Assembly: GCA_017940465.1 (NCBI GenBank) | Contig: JAGAYN010000012.1 | Coordinates: 1-56,088, forward strand | DNA: 56,088 nt | From: Bacteroidales bacterium | Lineage (GTDB): Bacteria > Bacteroidota > Bacteroidia > Bacteroidales > P3 | Direction: 5' to 3' | In this document: piece by piece, positions 16,095-23,823 of the stretch | How the letters are laid out: the number at the start of each line of letters is the position of its first letter | How positions within the stretch are numbered: position 1 is the first letter of the stretch | Position numbers and translations under genes: made by a program | Notes under the pieces: generated by a model | Database searches by the model: none | The model's input: only the letters and a program-made list of their open reading frames with translations | What the model was told of the DNA's origin: nothing

Positions 16095-16493
16095 TTATTC
16101 AGACAGCCTTTTCTCTATGTCCGCAATCATCTTCTTGGCAGGTTCCAGACGCATGATAACTTCCTCCTCCGTGACGTCGTAGAAGCAGTTGTAGTCGCTC
16201 TCCTCGCGAAGGGTCTCCAAATCGCGGAACAGTTTTCCATACTCCGAAGGGAGCTTCTGTGTATGAATGTAATGTTGACTGAATACCACATTGGCACCTT
16301 TGTGCGACTTCACTTTATGCCCATCACGAATAAGCAGCGAACACACTGCATGAAAGACAGCATAATACATTCTACTCGCAGCACCAGCCCACCGCTCCAG
16401 TTTTACCAAATCAACACACTCGTCCATACAAGCCCAGGCCTTCTCCATCTGTAGCTTGACCATCGTTTCTCTGTCAAGAACCTTCAATGTCAT
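16095..16493 (-). CDS. HEPN-domain toxin of an MNT-HEPN pair
   Basis: 132 residues, all-helical. The HEPN signature is ASRMYYAVFHAVCSLL, where Arg41 and His48 form the Rx6H RNase-type motif, followed by KSHKGAN. HEPN toxins of this type cut or bind RNA and are silenced when the partner nucleotidyltransferase modifies them. The gene overlaps the MNT gene by four bases (16490-16493) and is translated after it, the usual antitoxin-first order. Confidence 0.85.
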   Translation of the reverse strand: MTLKVLDRETMVKLQMEKAWACMDECVDLVKLERWAGAASRMYYAVFHAVCSLLIRDGHKVKSHKGANVVFSQHYIHTQKLPSEYGKLFRDLETLREESDYNCFYDVTEEEVIMRLEPAKKMIADIEKRLSE

Positions 16494-16807
16494 ATCAAAA
16501 CTTTTTTGTCTTCTTCAACTGTGGACTGAAATGGGGCGAACCGCCATCTATTCCAGTCTTTTCGTGTGTATAAATGTGCATTTATCGCTTCGCCGAACCC
16601 CGTTCCCCAATAGAAAAGCGGATAACCGTACTTCTCATTGTCGTCAAAGTCCAGCTTCTCTTTGTCAAGCAATATGAGCAGATCATAGTCGCTGTCAGGC
16701 CGGGCGTCGCCGCGGGCACGTGAGCCGTAGAGCCACAGCGAACTGCCTTCGGGCAGTATCTTCCTGCCCAGTTCGGTAATTCCCTTTATCACATCTTCCT
16801 GCTTCAT
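16490..16807 (-). CDS. Minimal nucleotidyltransferase (MNT) antitoxin
   Basis: 105 residues. The polymerase-beta-type motif is intact: GSRARGDARPDSDYDLLIL, with Gly28-Ser29 and the catalytic pair Asp40 and Asp42. MNT antitoxins add AMP to a tyrosine of the HEPN toxin. It lies 29 bases after sufB, in the place where other suf genes would be expected. Confidence 0.87.
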   Translation of the reverse strand: MKQEDVIKGITELGRKILPEGSSLWLYGSRARGDARPDSDYDLLILLDKEKLDFDDNEKYGYPLFYWGTGFGEAINAHLYTRKDWNRWRFAPFQSTVEEDKKVLI

Positions 16808-16836
16808 GGTGAATCGTTTTTTTTACGATAAATGTA

Positions 16837-18285
16837 TTAACCGACACTTCCTTCCAGAGAGATTGACAATAGCTTCTGTGCCTCGACGGCGAACTCCATG
16901 GGGAGTTTCTTCAGCACGTCTTTGGCGTAGCCGTTGACGATGAGGCCCACGGCGCTCTCGGCGCTGATGCCGCGCTGCTGGCAGTAGAAGAGTTGGTCCT
17001 CGCTGATTTTGCTGGTGGTGGCCTCGTGTTCGAGGATGGCGGAGCGGTTGTCGGCCTTGATGTAGGGCCAGGTGTGGGCGCCGCACTGGTCGCCCAGCAG
17101 GAGGCTGTCGCATTGCGAGTAGTTGCGTGCATTGTCGGCCCCCTTGCCTATCTGCACCAGTCCGCGGTAACTGTTGTGGCTCTTGCCGGCGCTGATGCCT
17201 TTGGACATGATGGTGCTATGGGTGTTCTTGCCGACGTGTATCATTTTGGTGCCGGTGTCGGCCTGCTGGTAGTTGTTGGTGACGGCCACGCTGTAGAATT
17301 CCGCCGTGCTGTCGTCGCCCTGCAGGATGCAGCTGGGATATTTCCACGTCACGGCGCTGCCGGTTTCCACCTGGGTCCAGCTCAGTTTCGAGTGCGACCC
17401 CTTGCAGATGCCGCGTTTGGTGACGAAGTTGTAGATGCCGCCTTTGCCGTTCTTGTCGCCTGGGTACCAGTTCTGCACGGTGGAGTATTTCACCTCGGCG
17501 TCCTTCATCACCACTATCTCCACGATGGCGGCATGCAGCTGGTTCTCGTCGCGTTGCGGGGCGGTGCAGCCTTCCATGTAGGAGACGTAGGCGCCTTCGT
17601 CGGCCACGATGAGCGTGCGCTCGAACTGGCCTGTACCTTTGGCGTTGATACGGAAGTAGGAGGAGAGTTCCATCGGGCAGCGCACCCCTTTGGGGATGTA
17701 GCAGAAGGAGCCGTCGGAGAAGACGGCGCTGTTGAGGGCGGCGAAGAAGTTGTCGGTGCTGGGCACCACGCTTCCCAGGTACTTGCGCACGAGGTCCGGA
17801 TGTTTCTGCACCGCCTCGCTGATGGGCATGAAGACGATGCCCTTCTCCTCCAGCGCCTTCTGGCTGGTGGTCTTCACGCTGACGGAGTCCATGATGGCGT
17901 CGTAGGCCACGCCGGCCAGCGCCTCGCGTTCGCGGAGCGGTATGCCGAGTTTGTCGAAGGTGGCCAGCAGTTCGGGGTCCACCTCGTCCATGCTTTTCTT
18001 CTTTTCCTGCTTGGGTGCGGCGAAGTAGATGATGTCCTGGTAGTTGGGCGATTCGTATTCCAGGTGGGCCCAGTCAGGCTCCTTCATCTTCTGCCAGCGG
18101 CGGAATGCCTCCAGCCGGAACTCCAGCAGCCATTCCGGCTCGTTCTTTTTCTGCGATATGAGGCGCACCACCTCTTCGTCGAGGCCCTTGCGGATGGTGT
18201 CCGTGGCGATGTCGGTGGTGAAGCCGAACTCGTAATCCTTGTTGGTAACTTCTTGGATGATATCTTTTTCGTTCTCTTCCATCAT
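16837..18285 (-). CDS. sufB: Fe-S cluster assembly scaffold SufB
   Basis: 482 residues, cytoplasmic. SufB works with SufC (ATPase) and SufD to build and deliver Fe-S clusters. Family features run along the length: NPEW-like [69 protein letters not shown], and the C-terminal [20 protein letters not shown]. The start is one of two adjacent ATGs (18285, 18282), about 25 bases after the promoter. No sufC, sufD or sufS is adjacent; a toxin-antitoxin pair follows instead. Confidence 0.95.
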   Translation of the reverse strand: MMEENEKDIIQEVTNKDYEFGFTTDIATDTIRKGLDEEVVRLISQKKNEPEWLLEFRLEAFRRWQKMKEPDWAHLEYESPNYQDIIYFAAPKQEKKKSMDEVDPELLATFDKLGIPLREREALAGVAYDAIMDSVSVKTTSQKALEEKGIVFMPISEAVQKHPDLVRKYLGSVVPSTDNFFAALNSAVFSDGSFCYIPKGVRCPMELSSYFRINAKGTGQFERTLIVADEGAYVSYMEGCTAPQRDENQLHAAIVEIVVMKDAEVKYSTVQNWYPGDKNGKGGIYNFVTKRGICKGSHSKLSWTQVETGSAVTWKYPSCILQGDDSTAEFYSVAVTNNYQQADTGTKMIHVGKNTHSTIMSKGISAGKSHNSYRGLVQIGKGADNARNYSQCDSLLLGDQCGAHTWPYIKADNRSAILEHEATTSKISEDQLFYCQQRGISAESAVGLIVNGYAKDVLKKLPMEFAVEAQKLLSISLEGSVG

Positions 18286-18310
18286 GATGTATGCACGATA
18301 ATTTGCAATG

Positions 18311-18318
18311 CAAAGGTA
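18311..18318 (-). promoter_or_regulatory. -7 box of the sufB promoter
   Basis: Minus-strand TACCTTTG fits TAnnTTTG about 26 bases upstream of the sufB ATG. No clear -33 TTTG is visible. Confidence 0.6.
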
Positions 18319-18349
18319 CAAAAAAAGTCCGACACGTTGTCAGTTTTTT

Positions 18350-20191
18350 TCATTTTCTGCGGGGAAAGAGGCGGGGGATGTAGGCGGCGAGGCCCGAGCG
18401 GCGGAGGGAGTCGATGATGTCGCGCTGCGCCTCGGGCTTGTAGAAGAAGAAGAGGCGGCGCTGGTCGGCCTTGTCGGCAGGGGCGGTGGCGACGTAGACG
18501 GGGCGCATGGTGGCGGGGTCGATGCCGGTGTGGTACATCTCGGTGGCGAGGGTCATGGGCGTGGGGGTGAAGTCCTGGATCTGCTCCAGCCGGTAGCCCA
18601 TCTTCTTCATCTCGACGGCCAGGTCGGCCATGTCCTGCAGGCGGCAGCCGGGGTGGCTGCTGATGAAGTAGGGGATGAGCTGGTAGCGCAGCCCTGCCTG
18701 GCGGCAGATGTCGTCGAAGCGCCGCTTGGTCTCCTTGAAGAGCGAGAAGGGGGGCTTGCGCATGAGGGCAAGGACGTGGTCCGATGTGTGCTCGGGAGCC
18801 ACCTTGAGGCGGCCGCTGGTGTGGCGTGTCACCACCTGGCGGAAGTATTCCCAGCCGCCGTTGGCGTCGGTGAAGAGGTCGCACCGGATGCCGCTGCCCA
18901 CGTAGAGGTGCTTCACCTTGGGGTGCGAAGCCACCTTGCGCAGCAGGGCGGTCATGGGGCGGTGGTCGCTGTCGAGGTTGTTGCAGAGCGAGGGCATGGA
19001 GCAGCTGTAGCGCGCGCATTTCTTGCAGAGTTCCTGGTTCCTGCCCTTCATGCGCCACATGTTGGCCGAGGGGCCGCCGAGGTCGGTCAGCACGCCGTGG
19101 AAGTCCGCGTCCTGCGTGATGAGTTCCACCTCGCGGAGGATGGAGGCCTCGCTGCGCGAGGCTATCTGCTTGCCCTGGTGGGCGCTGATGGTGCAGAACG
19201 AGCAGCCGCCGAAGCAGCCGCGGTGGGTGTTCACGCTCCAGCGTATCATCTCGAAGGCCGGTATCGCGCCGCGTTTCTTGTACTTGGGGTGCGGCAGGCG
19301 GAGGTAGGGCAGGTCGAACGAGGCGTCTATCTCCCCGGTGCTCATCGGGGGCTCCGGCGGGTTGACCACCACCAGGCCGTCGCCGTGCCGCTGCACCAGC
19401 GTCGCCGCCTCCACCTTGTTGCTCTCGCGCTCGATGATGTGGTAGTTCTCCGCCTCGCAGCGCTTGCTTTTGAGGCAGGCTTCGTAGGGGTGGAGCTCGA
19501 TGAGGCGGGGATTCGTCGGATTATTCGGATTGTTCTGATTAATCGGAGTACTCTGATTATTCGGATTACCCCTCCCCACCCTCTCATAGTAGGCCACCTG
19601 CGGCAGGCGCCGGCAGGCATCCACCCCCAGCCCTTGGTCCAGCAGGCGGGCGATCTTCACCACCGTGCGCTCGCCCATGCCGTAGTTCATCAGGTCGGCA
19701 GGCGTGTCGGCGAGTATGGAGGGGAAGAGGCGGTCGTCCCAATAGTCGTAGTGCGCCAGGCGGCGCATGGAGGCTTCGATGCCGCCGAGGACGACGGGCA
19801 CGTCGGGGTAGAGCCGCTTGAGGATGCGCGTGTAGACGTAGGCTGCCCTGTCCGGCCGGAAGCCGGCCTGGCCGCCGGGCGTGTAGGCGTCGTCGCTGCG
19901 CAGGCGGCGCGCGGCGGTGTAGTGGTTCACCATGCTGTCCATCGCCCCGCCGGTGACGCCGAAGAAGAGGCGCGGGGGGCCGAACTTGCGGAAGTCGCGC
20001 AGGTCGTCCCTCCAGTTCGGCTGCGGGATGAGGGCCACGCGGTAGCCCGCCGCCTCCAGCGTCCGCCCGATGACGGCGGCCCCGAACGAGGGATGGTCCA
20101 CGTAGGCATCGCCCGTCACCAGCACCACGTCCACCCTCCCCCACCCCAGACGCTTCACCTCCTCCAACGTTATCGGCAAAAAATGCGGCAT
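18350..20191 (-). CDS. YgiQ-type radical SAM protein
   Basis: 613 residues. An N-terminal domain (about 1-300, WGRVDVVLVTGDAYVDHPSF, GGIEASMRRLAHYDYW) precedes the radical SAM barrel with the cluster motif CFGGCSFC. The YgiQ-type C-terminal half has KVAPEHTSDHVL, YFISSHPGC and QDFTPTPMTLATEMYHTG. The reaction of this family is not known. Residues about 208-227 (NPNNQSTPINQNNPNNPTNP) are an extra Asn/Pro stretch encoded by a 9-base tandem repeat that also occurs in feoB. A promoter lies at 20291-20321. Confidence 0.92.
   Translation of the reverse strand: MPHFLPITLEEVKRLGWGRVDVVLVTGDAYVDHPSFGAAVIGRTLEAAGYRVALIPQPNWRDDLRDFRKFGPPRLFFGVTGGAMDSMVNHYTAARRLRSDDAYTPGGQAGFRPDRAAYVYTRILKRLYPDVPVVLGGIEASMRRLAHYDYWDDRLFPSILADTPADLMNYGMGERTVVKIARLLDQGLGVDACRRLPQVAYYERVGRGNPNNQSTPINQNNPNNPTNPRLIELHPYEACLKSKRCEAENYHIIERESNKVEAATLVQRHGDGLVVVNPPEPPMSTGEIDASFDLPYLRLPHPKYKKRGAIPAFEMIRWSVNTHRGCFGGCSFCTISAHQGKQIASRSEASILREVELITQDADFHGVLTDLGGPSANMWRMKGRNQELCKKCARYSCSMPSLCNNLDSDHRPMTALLRKVASHPKVKHLYVGSGIRCDLFTDANGGWEYFRQVVTRHTSGRLKVAPEHTSDHVLALMRKPPFSLFKETKRRFDDICRQAGLRYQLIPYFISSHPGCRLQDMADLAVEMKKMGYRLEQIQDFTPTPMTLATEMYHTGIDPATMRPVYVATAPADKADQRRLFFFYKPEAQRDIIDSLRRSGLAAYIPRLFPRRK
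19511..19570 (+). repeat. 9-base tandem repeat inside the YgiQ-type gene
   Basis: Six full units and a partial one of ATTATTCGG type. On the coding strand they read as Asn-Asn-Pro-like triplets. The 9-base period keeps the frame open. The reverse complement of the same unit makes up the insert in feoB at 48306-48368. Confidence 0.88.
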
Positions 20192-20290
20192 TCCAGTTCC
20201 TTTATCGTCTTCAATCCGTCCCCCGGCGTCCGCGGCACAAGCGGCACAGGGCGACGCCTACCGGCGGCGGCGCGGGGGATTATCCGGCGG

Positions 20291-20321
20291 CAAAGATACG
20301 ACTTTCCTCGGACATGGCCAA
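20291..20321 (-). promoter_or_regulatory. Promoter of the YgiQ-type gene
   Basis: Minus-strand TATCTTTG (20291-20298) has TTGG (20318-20321) exactly 19 bases upstream. The leader to the ATG at 20191 is about 90 bases. Confidence 0.7.
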
Positions 20322-20331
20322 GTGTTATTTT

Positions 20332-20943
20332 TCAACAGTGCGGGTCGAGGGGGCGGTAGAGGGTGTCGGAGGTGCGGCCCTGGGAGGAGCGGAGGAAGGC
20401 GTAGAGGTGGAGCGTACACGAGGCCCAGCCCTCGGGCAGCGAGAGGGTGAGGGCACCGGCGCCGCGTGGGACGGGGGGCGCCAGCTGACCGGCGCCGGCG
20501 GCGGGGCAGAGGACGAAGAGGTGGAACTCGTCGGCGGCACGGCCGCGAGTGGCGCGGCTGTCGAAGGCTACGGCGAGGGTGCCGCCCTCGATGTGCGCCG
20601 AGACGAGGTCCACCGGTGGCACCGGCCCATGGCTGACCACGAGGCTCGCGTAGTCCACCTGCCCGTCGGCAAGGACGCAGTCCTTGTTGAGGTGCTTGAA
20701 GAGGGCGTAGGTGCTGTTCTTCTCGCGCACGGCGAGGGCGTGGAGCCCTATGAGATGCGCCTCCTTCATGCAGGACGAAAGCCTGGAGACGGTGGCAAAG
20801 GCGAGGCGGTGGGCCTGCTGGGCCTCGGTGCGGGGATTGTGGACATGCTGCGGCATGGAGCGCTCGCAGGGGCGTCCGTGCCAGGTGTAGTGGATTTTGT
20901 CGCCGAGCTTGCCGCTCAGCGTGCTGCCTGTTTTTCGTGCCAT
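20332..20943 (-). CDS. DUF6266 family protein
   Basis: About 203 residues starting MARKTGSTLSGKLGDKIHYT. An upstream in-frame ATG at 20976 is less like the family start. The N-terminal pattern (Gly-rich SGKLGDK, then RPCERSMPQHVHNPRTEAQ and a helical segment) matches DUF6266 proteins, and the gene at 45988-46641 is a distant paralogue. The C-terminal half is a predicted beta sandwich. The function is unknown; these genes are often found in variable regions of Bacteroidales genomes. Confidence 0.75.
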   Translation of the reverse strand: MARKTGSTLSGKLGDKIHYTWHGRPCERSMPQHVHNPRTEAQQAHRLAFATVSRLSSCMKEAHLIGLHALAVREKNSTYALFKHLNKDCVLADGQVDYASLVVSHGPVPPVDLVSAHIEGGTLAVAFDSRATRGRAADEFHLFVLCPAAGAGQLAPPVPRGAGALTLSLPEGWASCTLHLYAFLRSSQGRTSDTLYRPLDPHC

Positions 20944-20987
20944 GGTGGTTGTGTTTGCGGAACCGCCCCGCAGCATCGACGGACTGT

Positions 20988-21086
20988 TCCCGGACCATAC
21001 ACGGAGCTATCACGGAGTATTCTCGGAGCAATCATGGAGTTGGTATAGACTTGGTATAGGGTTGGTATGGGGTTGGTGCGGGATGG
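20988..21086 (+). repeat. Array D, nine 11-base units
   Basis: Nine consecutive 11-base units: four of the CACGGAGTAT type, then GTATAGGGTTG-type units. It lies between the pgk terminator and the DUF6266 gene. The unit sequence differs from arrays A and C but the period is the same. Confidence 0.8.
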
Positions 21087-21171
21087 CGTGGGTCAATAAT
21101 GCTGTCGGAACCGGTTTATTATGGGAAACGGCGCGGGGGATGTTTTATTGTGCCGCGGACTGTCTTTTTTC

Positions 21172-21209
21172 TAAAAACAGGAAGCCGGCGCGCCTGAGGG
21201 CGTGCCGGC
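21172..21209 (-). terminator. Terminator of pgk
   Basis: An 11-base-pair stem, GCCGGCGCGCC with GGCGTGCCGGC (one G-T pair), closes a TGAG loop. On the minus strand it is followed by a T-rich stretch TTCCTGTTTTTAG, 32 bases after the pgk stop. Confidence 0.8.
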
Positions 21210-21240
21210 CTTGGGGGATTGCGTCCTGTGTGCGGTGGTG

Positions 21241-22437
21241 TCAGCCTTGGATGGCCTTGATGCCGGGGAGGACCTTGCCCTCGAGGTACTCTAACATGGC
21301 GCCGCCGCCGGTGGAGACGTAGGACATCTGGTCGGCCAGGTGCATCTGCTTCACGGCGGCCACCGAGTCGCCACCGCCCACGGCGGCGAAGCAGCCCTGC
21401 TTGCAGGCGTCGGCCACGCTCTGGGCAATGTCGCGCGTGCCCTTGGCGAAGGTGTCCAGTTCAAAGACACCGGCGGGGCCGTTCCAGAGGATGGTCTTGC
21501 TCTGCATGATAATGTCGCGGATGGCCTTGCAGCTCTCGGGGCCGCAGTCCATGCTCTCCCACCCGTCCGGCACCTCGCCGCTGGGGACGATCTGCGTGTT
21601 GGCATCGTTGCCGAACTTGTCGCCGATGACGCTGTCGACCGGCAGATAGTAGCGCACGCCCTTCTCGTCCATGCGGCGCATGAGCTCGCGGGCGAGGTCC
21701 AGTTTGTCGTCCTCGCAGATGGAGTTGCCGATGCGGCCGCCGAGGGCCTTGGTGAAGGTGTAGCGCATGCCGCCGATGATAATCATGTTGTCCACCTTGT
21801 CCAGCAGGTTCTCCAGGATGCCGATCTTGCTGCTCACCTTGCTGCCGCCGATGATGGCAGTGAAGGGGCGCGGGGCGCCGTGCATGAGTTTCTCGAGGTT
21901 GCGCACCTCGTTCTCCATGAGGAAGCCGAAGTATTTGGCCTCGGGGAAGAAGCGTGCTATGACAGCGGTGGAGGCGTGCTCGCGGTGGGCGGTGCCGAAG
22001 GCGTCGTTGATGTAGCAGTCGCCCAGGGCCGCCAACTGGCGTGCGAGGTCATCGCCACCCTTGGTCTCCTCGGGGTAGAAGCGGATGTTCTCCAGCAGCA
22101 TCACCTCGCCGCCCTTCAGTTCCTTGGCCATGGCCTCGGGCTTGCCGCTCCCGAGCAGTTCCTGCGTGAACTTCACGGGGCGTTTCACGAGGGTTTCGAG
22201 GTACTTGGCCACAGGCTCGAGGGTGAGTTCAGGCTCGAAACCGCCCTTCTTGGGGCGGCCGAAGTGGGCCATGATGATGACGGCGGCACCGTCCTTGAGC
22301 AGTTTCTCGATGGTGGGCATCGATTCGCGCATGCGGGTGTCGTCGGTGATTTCCTTCCTATCGTTCATCGGGACGTTGAAGTCCACACGGAGCAGCACCT
22401 TGCGGCCTGCAAAGTTGATATCCTTGATTGAGGTCAT
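21241..22437 (-). CDS. pgk: Phosphoglycerate kinase
   Basis: 398 residues. It transfers phosphate from 1,3-bisphosphoglycerate to ADP in glycolysis, in the cytoplasm. The substrate-binding start KVLLRVDFNVPMND, AHFGRPK, the hinge region around IGGSKVSSKIGIL, the nucleotide site WNGPAGVFELDTFAKGT, and the end GGGDSVAAVKQ...STGGGAMLEYLEGK are all intact. It follows atpB by 21 bases in the same direction, so the two may be cotranscribed. It has its own terminator. Confidence 0.97.
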   Translation of the reverse strand: MTSIKDINFAGRKVLLRVDFNVPMNDRKEITDDTRMRESMPTIEKLLKDGAAVIIMAHFGRPKKGGFEPELTLEPVAKYLETLVKRPVKFTQELLGSGKPEAMAKELKGGEVMLLENIRFYPEETKGGDDLARQLAALGDCYINDAFGTAHREHASTAVIARFFPEAKYFGFLMENEVRNLEKLMHGAPRPFTAIIGGSKVSSKIGILENLLDKVDNMIIIGGMRYTFTKALGGRIGNSICEDDKLDLARELMRRMDEKGVRYYLPVDSVIGDKFGNDANTQIVPSGEVPDGWESMDCGPESCKAIRDIIMQSKTILWNGPAGVFELDTFAKGTRDIAQSVADACKQGCFAAVGGGDSVAAVKQMHLADQMSYVSTGGGAMLEYLEGKVLPGIKAIQG

Positions 22438-22458
22438 TGTATTGTATTTTAGATGTTT

Positions 22459-23550
22459 CTATTCTGCGGGATGAGGCTCGGCGTGGTGGGGTTCGGCCAC
22501 AGCCATGCCGATGTAGAGGGCGGTGAGCATGGTGAAGACGAAGGCCTGGATGTAGACCACCAGGCACTCCAGCAGCGAGATGAACACGCTCAGGAAGATA
22601 CTCACCACCGAGGCGGCACCGCCCACGGCCACGCCGCCGATGTTGCTCAATATGAAGATCAGCGCAACGAAGGAGAGTATCATGATGTGTCCGGCCGTCA
22701 TATTGGCGAAGAGTCGTATCATGAGCACTATGGGCTTGGTAAAGACACCGATGACCTCCACCAAGGGCATAAGGGGGAACACCTTGAGCCACGCCGGTAC
22801 GCCCGGGGTGTTGAATATGTCCGTCCAGTAATGGCGGTTGCCGCTGATGTTGGTTATCAGGAAGGTAATGAGGGCAAGGATGCCGGTGACTGCCAGGTTG
22901 CCCGTGATGTTGGCCCCCGCCGGGAAGAAGGGAATGAGGCCCAGAATGTTGCAGAAGAATATAAAAAAGAAGAGGGTGAGGAGGTAAGGGAGGTAGCGAC
23001 GGTAGTGGGCTTCGCCAACCATGGGCCGTGCGATGCTGTCGCGCACAAAGACCACCAGCATCTCCACCAGGCCCTGCAGCACCCCCTGGGGCGCCTGGTC
23101 GGGGCGGCGCTGGTAGGCACGCTTGGCGGCAAAGACGATGACGATGAGGAGGATGACCGCAATGACTATGGCGGCGGATGTCTTTGTGAGGCTCAGGTCG
23201 ATGGGGGCCTTGCCGTCGATTACGTTGCCCTCCTCGTCGACGCACACGATGACCTCGCGCTCGGAGCCGCCGCCGGTGAGGCGATAGCCCTTGTAGTCGG
23301 CGTGGCCGTGGTGGAACTTGCTGGACATAAAGACGTCCACATTGCCGTCGTTGATGAGGATGACGGGCAGGGGGATGGCCACAGCATGTTCGGCACCGTC
23401 GCTGGATCTGTAGTCCAGTATGTGCCAGGAATGGGCGTCGGTGACGTGTCCGATAATCATTGAGCCGGCGTCGAACCCGTCGTCGGCGCGCGCGGCCAGC
23501 GGCAAAGCCAGGAAGAAGGCGGCCATGGCCAGAGCAAGCATTCGTTTCAT
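22459..23550 (-). CDS. atpB: ATP synthase F0 subunit a
   Basis: 363 residues in the inner membrane. It starts with a signal peptide (LALAMAAFFLALPLAARA) and a periplasmic domain of about 130 residues, as is usual in Bacteroidota. Five or six TM helices follow. The essential arginine lies in KPIVLMIRLFANMTAGHIM. The usual neighbours atpE, atpF, atpH and atpA are missing on both sides: pgk follows and an 82-residue unknown gene precedes. Confidence 0.94.
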   Translation of the reverse strand: MKRMLALAMAAFFLALPLAARADDGFDAGSMIIGHVTDAHSWHILDYRSSDGAEHAVAIPLPVILINDGNVDVFMSSKFHHGHADYKGYRLTGGGSEREVIVCVDEEGNVIDGKAPIDLSLTKTSAAIVIAVILLIVIVFAAKRAYQRRPDQAPQGVLQGLVEMLVVFVRDSIARPMVGEAHYRRYLPYLLTLFFFIFFCNILGLIPFFPAGANITGNLAVTGILALITFLITNISGNRHYWTDIFNTPGVPAWLKVFPLMPLVEVIGVFTKPIVLMIRLFANMTAGHIMILSFVALIFILSNIGGVAVGGAASVVSIFLSVFISLLECLVVYIQAFVFTMLTALYIGMAVAEPHHAEPHPAE

Positions 23551-23555
23551 TGTGT

Positions 23556-23804
23556 CTATTCTTTGTGTTTCACAACGGTGGTGTTGTCAAAGATATCTAT
23601 CTGGAGGGTGTCGAAAAGGCCGAGTTGCTTCTTGTCCACGCGGCCCTGCACGGCGGCCGCATTCTCGCGGAGCGACTGGCGGACCAGGCGGTGCAGGGCG
23701 GTGGGGCGGTCGATGGCGTTGCTGTCGGCATAGGCCGTCAAGCGGCGCATCTCGCACTCGGAGAGGGTGACGGTATAGCGCTTGGGTTTGTGGCTTTTCG
23801 ACAT
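23556..23804 (-). CDS. Small protein, possibly ribbon-helix-helix
   Basis: 82 residues. The first half (RYTVTLSECEMRRLTAYADS then a second helix DRPTALHRLVRQSL) has the strand-helix-helix pattern of CopG/Arc-like DNA-binding proteins; the C-terminal 25 residues are not recognised. It ends 5 bases before atpB and follows the DUF2723 gene by 19 bases, so it lies within a minus-strand transcription unit. Function unknown. Confidence 0.6.
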   Translation of the reverse strand: MSKSHKPKRYTVTLSECEMRRLTAYADSNAIDRPTALHRLVRQSLRENAAAVQGRVDKKQLGLFDTLQIDIFDNTTVVKHKE

Positions 23805-23823
23805 CGCAGAAGGTGCGTTCTGT

